Notes under the pieces: model-generated
What the model was told of the DNA's origin: nothing
Database searches by the model: none
Seen by the model: the letters and a program-made list of their open reading frames with translations, nothing else
Made by a program: the position numbers and the translations under genes
Assembly: GCA_039583875.1 (NCBI GenBank)
Contig: CM077152.1
Span: forward strand, 18,153,059-18,217,058
Direction: 5' to 3'
Length of the DNA: 64,000 nucleotides
From: Platanthera guangdongensis
Lineage: Eukaryota; Streptophyta; Magnoliopsida; Asparagales; Orchidaceae
Shown here: in pieces, positions 55,162 to 64,000 of the stretch
Numbering within the stretch: position 1 is the first letter of the stretch
Layout: every line of letters starts with the position of its first letter

Positions 55162-58100
55162 CTGCAACATACCACCAGAAAATGCACTGGTTAATATAAT
55201 GAAATTTGAAGATTCAATTTTTTTATATTAACTTGACAATGGAAGAGCTAGAAGAAGAAATAATAATGAGAAAATAGTTCATAAAAATAGGATTGAAAGA
55301 GATAAGGATGTTGGAGATGTAGAGACAGACAAATACAACCAATCATTCTTGCAGAATTTGTTATAGAATAGTTTGGTTTTTCTTTCCAGTCCTATAATTT
55401 ATCTATATAAATAATACTGTCTTAGAGCGGTAACAGTAAAGAGTAATAAGATCTAATAGTACAACCATTGTGGAACAGACACGTTATAGGTATCGCTATT
55501 TGTGATACCTTGAAGTGCCACCAGGGCTGCAGTCCCCGTCGGAAATTTTCAGGGGTAATGTTGAAATTGTTGAAGTGAGAGTAAAAGTGGAGTTGGGCGG
55601 TTTGACTGGTCAGACCGCACAGACCGCAGAGTCCGCCGCGGCCTGGCGGACTGCCTTTGGCAGGTGCCGGTTATCTCTTGCGGTCTGGCTCAGCAAGCAT
55701 CCTTGGTTAACCGGGCGGTTAGGGTTGGCTAACCGCGGATGTGGCGGACTCATCTGGAGTTCGCTGAGTCTGACTTGTTTCTGTATTTGCGGTCAGATTG
55801 TTAGATTGTGGAGGTCGGCACAGTTGTGCGGACTGGCTTATCTGGAGGCTGCGTTGTCTGATGGAGCAGTCCGCAAGGTGGCAGACTGGTGTTGTTCAGC
55901 TTGGGCGCGGTCTTGGTCTCAGGTGGTGCGGTTACTTGGAGACCGCGAAGCTTACCGTGGACTTGGTCTTGTGGGACTAAGTCCAGCTGTGTTGCCTAGT
56001 TCGCCTGTGTGCGGACTGCTTCTTGAGCTCGCCGAGCTCAACAAGTTGGCGGCATGGTTGTCGTGGGGCGGAGCTTTGTGCGGACTGGAGTTGTGTCCGC
56101 AAGCCTGGCGGTCTGATTATTCTTGCGGACAAGATTGGTGTCCACGCTTATTTGCGGAGTCTTCCTTAAGTGGCGGGCTGGTTATTGTATCCGCACGTAT
56201 GCAGATTCATGATGTTAGCCGACAGGTCTGACGAGCGGTTATCCCATCGCTATAGGTGGTGACGACACTACTCCTCACACCTATAAATAGCAGTCATCGG
56301 CTCGTCATAAATCACAATGAACAGTGAGAACTAGCTCGCACTTTGTTTTTGCGGCTACGGTTTTCTAATCGCTGCGACTAAAGAAGTTGGTATTGTGCAG
56401 GCTGTGCGACTAACATCAGGCGGCTAGGCAACTAGTGGAAGCTTGGTGTGGAACAGTTCGCGCATAGCAGTCAGCGGATAGCAGCAAGTCGCGGTCTCTG
56501 CGACTTGATCTCTTCCTCCGAGTTGCGGATAAGCAGAGCAGTTCGCCTGGTCTATCAGCGGGTTCTGTTCAAGTTCCTTCAGCATTTCAATAACAAACAG
56601 TCCGCGCGACTAGTCGCGGATAGGCGACTTCAGCAGTCTCAGCGGACTGCGCTTGCGGACTGGCGACTAGTGCGGTTACAGCTTGTTATCCGCGCGGTTA
56701 ACTTCGTGTTGCAAATTTCTGTTTCTCTTGGTTACATTGTAAATCATGTCTTGCAATGTATACCTCACTCTGTAAAGAAGTTAATTTCAATTGGATACTT
56801 TTGTGTTGTTGTTGCAACTGATTTTTACTTATCTTTGGTTGTGGTTGAGTGTTCCTGCGACCTCTTGTGGTTTCCCCCATCCCATTTTGGGAAATTTTAC
56901 AGGTAATTGTCAAGAGTATTTTGGGTATTTTGTAAATGTATTGAGTGTTATATAAACTTCTTCTCGTTCTAGGGCTAGAGAATTTTGAAATCTAAAATCC
57001 GCCCATTTCCCTGTAACCGCCTTTGTTCTTGATTTAGTGAAAAACAGACTACTGATGGTCGTGGAAGCATCCTATTTTGGAGTGAATCACGACAATTAGT
57101 GTCTCTGTGTTTTGATTTTCTATTTTATTTGATTGTTCTACTCTCGTTTCCGCAACAAAGAAGAAGAAATCCTAGCTCATCGTCTTCTCATTCCTTTCTC
57201 AAAGAAGAAGAAGGCGAAAGGGAAGATGCTCGTTGTGATCAAATATCCGAGAGTTGCACGCGTCTCACAGTGGTACTTAATTGTGGTTAAGCATCCAATG
57301 TATTGTTCGCAATGATATCTTGACTTTATTGCTCCTTTATTCATCACTTTACATTACATCCTCAATTCAGTCGTAATCTTTTCATTCTCTACACTCTACA
57401 GTCGAAATTGTATTTACAATCACTTCATTGCGTGCTTAATCTCAGAGGAATCGCATTGCTTTCTAAGCACGCAAGAGCGTTCGATTCCTAACGGAAGAAT
57501 ATACGAGTGCCTTTTAGCCGCAAAAACATACCTATTTTGATGATGAGAAAGTAAAAGACTTGGTGGTCATAATTGATTGCTTCACTGGAAATTTTGAAGC
57601 AATGTCTGGCTCCATGTGCTCTGTAACTCCCTGGCAGATTTATAGTAGGGAATCAATCTCATGCATCTGAAGTGTCCTTTTCAATTTTCAACCCTACAAA
57701 ATTTTTCTTACTTTTACTTGCTACCATTGAATGATTACGATATTTGCCGGTCGTACAGTTTTCATCATTCTGAATAGAGATTTTCATTACCATTAACTGT
57801 ACTTTTATGTTTCCATGACCTAATTGCCCCCCCACCCCCCAAAACTAACCGTTAGGTAAACTATACAATCACAAATTGAATATGATAGTCCAGTTTAACC
57901 ATAAATCGAATGGAAGATGCAATTTCAACTGCATATGAGAATTCCCCATCAGAGAATAGCTGAATCTCTACTGTTGCTCATAAATTCAGAATTTAATGTA
58001 AAATTAATATAAACTAAATGTTAAAAGCGTGCTCTTTCCTTCTCCGATACGAAGAAAAATCCACTGGGCCACAACCACCTCATCAAGCCTTGTCATTGTA

Positions 58101-59868
58101 GTCTCGCATGTGGATGAGAGTCTTTTATCCTACCTTGGATTATTTGTTTAGTTTAAGCTCTCATAGAATTTGACTCTTAGCGGTATCTATTAGAAGGCTG
58201 CAGATACCAGGTTGTCTTTCTTAAACTCTCTTAGAGGGCTGCAGCCCAACCGACCCAACCCATCTTCATGCCCGCAGGCGGGTTGTTGGAGGCCACATCC
58301 TCCCTTAGATGAGCGAAACTCGATAGTTAAGCGCACACCACGAGGACTTCCCAGGAGGTCACCCATCCCGTGACTACTCCAGCCCGAGCACGCTTAACTA
58401 TGGAGTTTTTTCACTTCTCATCACCAATTCAGCTGGAAAGTCCCCGTAGTGTGCGCATGACTATCAAGTTTCGCTCATTTAAAGGAGGATGTGACCTCCA
58501 ACAACCCGTCTGTGGGCATGGAGATGGGTTGGGTCGATTGGGTTGCAGCCCTCTAAGGGAGTTTACGGAAGGCAGCCCAAATACCTTGCGAGGTGGGTTG
58601 AACCGCCGCATGCCGCTTCTAACCGTATCCTGCCCTCAAAGAGATTGGATCTCAAGCTTGCCTCCATGTATTTTATATTTGATCCACATTCATCTACTAT
58701 ACATTGTTTTGCGATAGCCATTAACAATAATTCTCCCTCAAAGGAAGATTGCTAGACCAGTTATGACAGCAAAACTTCTGCTGCTATTCTTACATTTTTG
58801 TATCAAAATTTTTCTTTCATGGATATAAATTCAATTTTCCAATGTTCACAACTTTGTTCTAAGGTTTACTACACCAATTTTACACAGATTTGCAATTCAC
58901 TTGGCACCATTGACTCTTTTGGTATACAAATTATTAAAATCGATGAATTTGCCAATTATAATTCGATTTCATTGGTAAAACATTATATTATCCACAGTCC
59001 AAACTTTAAATAATCCCTAAGTAATAGGGGGGTAGTTAGATAAGAAGGAATCAAACATTTAAAATGAAAAAGAATCAAGCTAACTTACATAGTCCTCATA
59101 TAAAAAAAAATATACTATTTCAACCAACCATATAAAAGATATTGTTTTGAACAAGTTGTAGAGTATTTTCTTTCAATTAGATGCCAAACACATCGGTGTA
59201 CCTTCGGTTGCGCAGAATTGGGGCTTTGAAATTCAAATTGGGGTCCAATTCCAATGAAAATGGCCCTTCAATTCTAATTCTAAGGCATCAATTCCGTCCA
59301 AACAAACTAACCCTACAAATATTTGATATCCAACATCCAAAAACTTGAGAATATCATCTATATATTAGCATGATAACAGCCTCAAATTTCACAAGGAGTT
59401 GCTGATCAAAACAATAATATATCACAAGTTTTATGAGAATATACTAACCAACAGAAGAAGCATGTTCATGGAACCTTCTATCTTGCTCCTCCTCCAAATG
59501 AACCCCAGAAGGCAGGCAATACTTATTGTTCCCCATCACACTTGAGTCTGATTCAAACAAACTCAAAGTTTCAGGAACAGGAGTTCTAAATTCAGTAGCA
59601 AAAGTCTCATTGACCTCATGGTACTCTGCCTCCATAGAATCTTCCAGCTCAATGACTTCAACACCACATCCATTTCCAAAAGTTCTATTAGACTTTGAGA
59701 GCTCTGTCTCTGCGCCCCCGATGGAATCGTAAGCGGCCGGAAATCGCAGGCCGAAGATTCTGGGATGAGTCTTGAGCAAAGCACCCGCATTCCCACCAAA
59801 TGCATTTCCTCTCTGCATACATTTCTCTCTCAGATTCTCTCCTACACGAGCGGCTAGACCAATATGCA
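54167..59868 (-). CDS. DUF863-family protein gene, partial (C-terminal exons)
   Basis: Plant-specific family of unknown function; no activity is claimed. Exon 59449-59868 (420 bp, acceptor cttctgcttgcag, donor gttg/gttagt) is joined in phase (G/GA) to exon 54167-55161 (acceptor atgttgcag). The last exon has LIDLNMSNEEDECYHVQI, a Ser/Asp/Glu-rich linker, an AAAAEALVAISSG helix, SSDSFEFMAMQLSEV, and the family C-terminal signature RRGRRLRDFRKDILPGL with SLSRHEICEDLYSIG, ending WFLPTRSRRRF and TGA at 54167. The arginine-rich end suggests a nuclear protein. The usual N-terminal exon(s), with the conserved YELHRLY-type region, were not found upstream, and the true start is unknown. The gene may be complete with a diverged 5' end or 5'-truncated. 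Confidence 0.75.
55554..55558. repeat. Target-site duplication GGTAA (left)
   Basis: Repeated at 56902-56906. Confidence 0.85.
55559..56901 (+). mobile_element. Solo LTR of family D (1,343 bp)
   Basis: From TGTTGAAATTGTTGAAGTG to GGAAATTTTACA, flanked by GGTAA on both sides. U3 is rich in gcggactg/gcggtctg words. TATA at 56281-56290. It is opposite in orientation to the host gene. Long + strand frames (55515-56231) are composition effects. Confidence 0.88.
56281..56290 (+). promoter_or_regulatory. LTR TATA box (family D)
   Basis: CTATAAATAG. It could drive antisense transcription across the DUF863-like exon at 59449-59868. Confidence 0.55.
56902..56906. repeat. Target-site duplication GGTAA (right)
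   Basis: Identical to 55554-55558. Confidence 0.85.
58180..58600. repeat. Large palindrome around a 5S-rRNA-like core
   Basis: The left arm (about 58180-58350) and right arm (about 58440-58600, reverse complement) match through aaactctcttagagggctg, cccaaccgacccaaccca, catgcccgcaggcgggttg, gaggccacatcctccctt, gatgagcgaaactcgatag and gcgcacac. An inner part from TGTTGGAGG (58284) to CCTCCAACA (58503) looks like a 220-bp LTR with TG..CA ends. This could be two Cassandra-type LTRs fused head to head. Confidence 0.75.
58339..58407 (-). repeat. 5S-rRNA-like sequence
   Basis: Reverse complement of the 3' part of plant 5S rRNA: cacgaggacttcccaggagg, tcacccatcc, actactc, gcccgagcacgcttaact, ggagtt, with a few changes, ending before the 5' third. 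It includes the internal pol III control region. Not a functional 5S gene. Confidence 0.8.
59449..59868 (-). other. DUF863-like gene, upstream exon
   Basis: Open for 140 codons (HIGLAARVGENLREKCMQRG ... VEVIELEDSMEAEYHEVNE ... HEHASSVG). The first codon is split with an unknown upstream exon. Confidence 0.65.
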
Positions 59869-60640
59869 CTGCAAGCAGAAGAAAAATTTTACCTTTCTGG
59901 CTAGAGATGATTCAGAGAAGGCATTATTCTCCTCTGATGCGTGTGCCTTGATTCCATTCGTTCGAATATCGTTCATCATGTTTTTCTGAGTCCAGAAGAG
60001 ACGATGGAGCTCACGAACCTATGCCAACATGAGCGGATAATTCTAAGGAACAAAGAACCCGAGCGTTTACCGAATCGAAAGGAAAAAAAAAGGATGAAAA
60101 TGCCGAACCTGACTCCTAAAAAGAAGTTCTTGAGCGATAATTTCCTGCCGAAATATATCCATCGCTGAATACATATATTACGCCGGCCTGCCCCCAAAAT
60201 GTTCAGATTCAAAGTTCTCACGCCAGCCTCATCCGAGCATTACGGCGATTCTTCACAGCAACAATGAAAGTCAAAATCCGACACCAAGATGCAAAATTTA
60301 TGACTGTTATTAGGTCAAACAGGAACTTGCACGCAGGAGATACAAACAGAGATAAAGGGTCAACCTTAAACGGAAGAAAGCGAAGCTGATTCCGAAACGA
60401 AGGATGGACATATAGAAGGTCTTCTGACTGCCGGCGAGGTGGGAATCTCCGCGCCGGAAAAAATATAACTTTCCGGCGATGAGAGAGAATATGTAGAGAG
60501 AGAGAGAGAAGTCGTGAACAGGTCGAGACGGCAACGATCTGCTGCTCTTAACAGCGGAGGCGCTTCATTTGGAGAATTAATTGCGTTCATGTTCTGCTTC
60601 GAAGGACACCTCGAAGCTCACCTTCGTGTGCTGATTGCCA
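59869..60640 (-). other. Upstream region of the DUF863-like gene
   Basis: Should hold earlier exon(s) or 5' UTR. A GA-rich tract (60484-60511) and several small - strand frames (60310-60590) are present, none with a conserved block. The small + strand frame 59941-60168 is likewise unrecognised. Confidence 0.35.
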
Positions 60641-60893
60641 CGTGGAGTTAATGAATCTTATGTGACACGTGGCTTGTGGAAATTTCGGTCGGATAAAAAG
60701 ATTTCTCCAGAGGAAGGGATTCAAGTGGGTGAGATTGGCATCCGGTACAGTGCCCAGTCATGCATGTCGTTTTAAATTATAAGGGATCAAATTTAGGATT
60801 ATTTAATGAAATCACTTTTTAATTTGAAATAATTGAAGGTGATCCGAGCCCTTATTTGAAAGGGTGCCCCCATGGAGGCCACCGCAGTACTAA

Positions 60894-61113
60894 GGCCTCA
60901 TTTGGGAGCATAGATGCCCTACAATGTCCATTTGTGCAGCGGCCGTGGTGATCACAGTGGTCGCCGGCCCACTGTGACTGCAGTGACCTCCCCGCAGCGG
61001 AAATCCCCATATTTTTGAAGGCGGGTGGATCCTTTTGGGTGGCCGGGATCCTACCAATCGAGCGGCATACATGAGCCCGTGGGCATGGCTGTGACCGCCT
61101 TGCCAAACACGCC
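60894..61113. mobile_element. Tourist-like MITE (220 bp)
   Basis: Left end GGCCTCATTTGGGAGC. Right end in reverse complement GGCGTGTTTGGCAAGG. Flanks TAA at 60891-60893 and TTA at 61114-61116 (a TWA site with one change or asymmetry). Non-coding, GC-rich inside. Confidence 0.55.
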
Positions 61114-61116
61114 TTA

Positions 61117-61620
61117 AATAGTTCGAAGATCCTTTGAAGTTTACTCGAACATCTTATTCGGTCTTTGAAGATTCCTTTGGAGTCTCGAAGATCTTTCTCG
61201 TTCCACGAAGGTTCCCTCAAATACAACTTGAAGATCTTATTCAACTCCGTCCTCCAAGCCTAGGGCCCTATTGCCGCATTCATCATTCCAGATTTCTTTC
61301 AAACACGCTCCTTAGCACTCCACTTTAAACGACCTCCGTAGTCCAGAAGAATTATTGCAACGATTAGTGTCTTGTAACCCTCGAGAGATAAGTTTCGTAA
61401 CACTCCAAAGGATGTTGGAACTTGGCCAGCACGACTCCGTCCCCGCGATTTTTTTCCCTTTCCTGAGTTTTTTCACACAAAAAAACTGCAACTGTTTGTT
61501 CGGTCGACACATAACTCTCGAGCTGAGATAATTCAACTCGATCGATCTGTAAGAGCATCGAGCGACCGACAACAATAAGCATGCGTGGTTGTCTTATTAA
61601 TTGTATTTTTTTTAATGAAT
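61117..61620 (+). repeat. Copia-type LTR/leader remnant
   Basis: Shares cgcgattttttt..ccttt ... (61447-61470) and agagcatcgagcg..cg.caaca (61551-61573) with 17670-17850. Words gaagatctt and cgaagatc recur at 61125-61240. The rest of the element is not seen. Confidence 0.45.
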
Positions 61621-63199
61621 TGGCTTGATCATAAGATATCTTCTGCATAATATATTACGTATTGTGAGGTCCGCGTCAACGCCTCAAAGATGCATTCATT
61701 CAATTTGGCGTATAAATTTTTATCACATTATACTTTATTTTCTCACATATTTATTAATATATTCTAGTCTATTTGATTTTATTGCATTTATTTAGTATAT
61801 TTAGGCTTAATTTGGAGACTTATTTTCAACCGTGAAGTCAAGTGGTTACGACCGCATGAATCAGACTTACATATGAACTAGACGTTAATTTAAGTCCAAT
61901 TCCTACAGATGTAACCGCTTGATCAGTAAAAACAAGTCTCCCCAAATAAAACCTTACAGTTCGTTATATTATAGACAAGCCAACAATGTATAATAAAATT
62001 CACCGGAGCATTTTAGTTATTAGCAAATGCAAGGACGGGCGCTGATTTGTTAATTTGTTTGCACAAATTATGGTCCCTATTTTATACATTATATCCATAA
62101 ATCTCTAGATTTTGATCATGATATCTAATTTTCTACAACGCCTTGTAGGCACCACGTAACAAGCAAGGACAATGCACGAGCAATCAACCGCAGGAATTGC
62201 CGTCCAGGAATCCACCGCGGAACCTTCAGCTCATGAACCGTACACAAGTGGTTCCAAGAAATCAACCCGCACATCAAGGCCTAACAAAGGGGATATTTTA
62301 CGTCTCAAATAAAAGTAACTTGTGACGCACGCATATTAAAATGATATGAAGTTTGTGACCCTTAAGGCAAAACAATGAAGGCTAAAAAAATTTCAGGCTC
62401 GCCACTTCACAGATCACAATGCACAAAAAATTTGGGACATTTGATAGGGTCCCATAAAAAATTGTCGAGTCAAACTAGCAGGACTAATCAAAACACACAA
62501 GTAATATGACCCGACCTATCAAGTCATGCATACAAGTCGTGCAAGTTCGAGGAGACTAAAAATCACCCCGAAAAAAGGGGCGAAAGCAAGCACAAACACC
62601 AAAGCACATCACACCAGCGCGACACGTACGCACGCTCCCTGCACGAGCTCCCTACATGCGTGCAGCCCCCCCCCCCCTCGTGTACGAGTACCGATGGCCG
62701 CCGCAACCTCTGGTCTCCATCGACTGCCCCTTCCATCTCCGGCCATCGCTGGTCGCCGCCGCCGTCGGGCACCCTTCCCGGACCGCTCAGGGGGCACTTT
62801 CGTCATTTCGCTATAATTGGTGATCCAGGTGATCGAAACGTAGTGACACCATTAACCGGCACAAATCCCGTCCCAACGTAATTATCATCAAGTCCCTCCA
62901 AAAAATTATAAAATGGTTCTCAAGCTCGAAATTCACACTGCTCCCTCTCCAGTGTGAAGACATCTAAAGGAGTCAAGAAGTTGACATTCTTCTCTACAAG
63001 AGCGCTCTCATCAAGACTACAGCTTAGCATGAGCGTTTATATCGAGCCTCCAAGGACTTAGCGATTTTCCACACTGGAGCGCTCCCACCCAAGTTGCACG
63101 TACTTAGTTTATTTTCTATTGTTTTCATATTCCGAACTTGTAACGAAGAGTTGATATGTTACCCTCTGAGAAAATCTGTTTACTCTTGTAAAATCAAAC
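61621..63199. other. Unassigned
   Basis: A C13 run near 62665 and GC-rich DNA at 62640-62800. Frames there are composition effects. No gene is recognised. Confidence 0.35.
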
Positions 63200-63357
63200 A
63201 AAATAGTGAATTTTGGCCCGACACGGATCTGTCCACGTGATTTTTCACCCTTTCCTGGTTTTCCACGTCAAAAAAAATATTTTGTCATTTGCTGTTGTTT
63301 TTCATTAAATGTTTTCGCGCTCGGTCCAATTTCGAGCTATGACGGTCTAATTCTTTT
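63200..63357 (+). repeat. Copia-type LTR fragment
   Basis: cacgtgatttttcaccc and ggttttccacgtcaaaaaa resemble 17684-17735. Confidence 0.4.
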
Positions 63358-64000
63358 TTAAAAAAAAAACTCCAAGAACTTCTCGAAGACTTTTGACTTC
63401 TCCTTAACAAAGTACACCCAAGTATACCTAGTGAAGTCATCGACAAAGACCAACATATATCTGTTACCTAAACATGAAGGAGTGAGGCACAATCCCATCA
63501 AGTTGTTGTGAATGAACTCTAAAGGAACCTTGTACCTAGACAGTGACTTGTCAAATGGAAGACAATATGTCTTTCCATATTGACATCCTACATATACATG
63601 ACCGTCACATAGAGAGAAAAGACTGGCAAGCATATCACCGTCATAGCCTTCAGCTTGTTCATCCCTACATGCCTCAACTTGTCATATTAAATAGCAACGC
63701 TATCATTTTCCATCATCTTTTCAACATAATAACTTGTTGAAAAAACGAACAAGTCCTTCACTCGTCTCCCAACATAGGTGACAACGACTTTCACTTATGA
63801 AAAGTTTTGAAGGAACTTCACCTCCGTTTGACCAAACAACACATGATAGCCGACATATACCGCATTGGTCACTGAGAACAATTCTTTTTCATTATCGGCA
63901 CATGATACACACACTTCAAGGTGAGTGGACCCTTATCACTGCCCAAAGAGACCGTTCCCTCCTTCAGTCCTTCTCGACTGTATGTACTATATCATCAGCT
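63358..64000 (-). pseudogene. Ty1/copia integrase fragment, cut by window edge
   Basis: - strand GAG-pre-integrase/integrase region: LRHVGMNKLKAM (with a frame change near 63630), FSLCDGHVYVGCQYGKTYCL (zinc-binding Cys pair), KVPLEFIHNNLMGLC (first catalytic Asp region, D changed to N) and MLVFVDDFTRYTWVYFVKEK. It ends abruptly at a T/A-rich junction at 63357. The 5' part of the element continues past 64000. Confidence 0.75.

Larger units (their letters stand above)
55162..59448 (-). other. DUF863-like gene intron (4,287 bp)
   Basis: GT..AG borders. Contains a family-D solo LTR and the 5S-centred palindrome. The intervening 56907-58175 and 58605-59448 have no recognisable genes; 59200-59300 has MITE-like words without definable ends. 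Confidence 0.7.

Noticed and set aside
59941..60168. 75-codon + strand frame
   Set aside because: No domain, lies antisense in the expected 5' region of the DUF863-like gene; not enough to call a gene.

Overview
This window is repeat-rich nuclear DNA of a flowering plant, probably a eudicot. The evidence is a spliced gene for a chloroplast-targeted elongation factor G, part of a plant-specific DUF863-type gene, plant Ty1/copia and Ty3/gypsy LTR retrotransposons, Tourist/PIF-type DNA transposons and 5S-rDNA-derived repeats. Nothing prokaryotic is seen. I cannot name the species.

Layout. 1-460 is a cut LTR of a family called D here. 1471-7394 is a complete gag-only (pol-less) gypsy-type element (family A) on the - strand. 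It has a perfect CCTAA target duplication, GC-rich hairpin arrays in its LTRs and 26 units of a 78-bp repeat inside. 7.4-11.2 kb holds MITEs, a Helitron-like piece, simple repeats, a 5S-rRNA-like stretch and a gypsy RNase H fragment split by a MITE. 11213-17366 is a young copia element (TSD CTCCC, 163-bp LTRs with about one difference) whose integrase carries an internal inversion. 18.6-20.8 kb is MITE-like and unassigned DNA. 20896-25282 is a decayed PIF/Harbinger transposon carrying a family-A solo LTR. 25.3-26.0 kb is a LINE fragment.

The first host gene is the chloroplast EF-G gene (SCO1-like), on the - strand from 41309 to 26542. It has four exons, about 2.3 kb of coding sequence spread over 14.8 kb, because the introns hold copia, gypsy, TRIM-like and fold-back repeats. 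Exon 2 contains two apparent one-base deletions. Upstream (41.3-45 kb) are LTR pieces and palindromic MITEs. At 44996-52340 a family-D LTR is split by a complete 6-kb copia element (45492-51542; 6-bp duplication ACAACC; initiator-Met primer site).

The second host gene is a DUF863-family gene (- strand, two exons at 59449-59868 and 54167-55161, N-terminal part not found). Its 4.3-kb intron contains a family-D solo LTR (TSD GGTAA) and a palindrome built around a 5S-rRNA-like core. 60.6-64 kb is mostly non-coding with a Tourist-like MITE, copia LTR remnants and a copia integrase fragment running off the right edge.

Apart from the two host genes, essentially all long open frames are transposon proteins or chance frames in low-complexity repeats. 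The strongest leads for novelty are the gag-only element with hairpin and 78-bp arrays, its relative fused to a copia reverse transcriptase, the copia element with an inverted integrase segment, and the 5S-centred palindrome.
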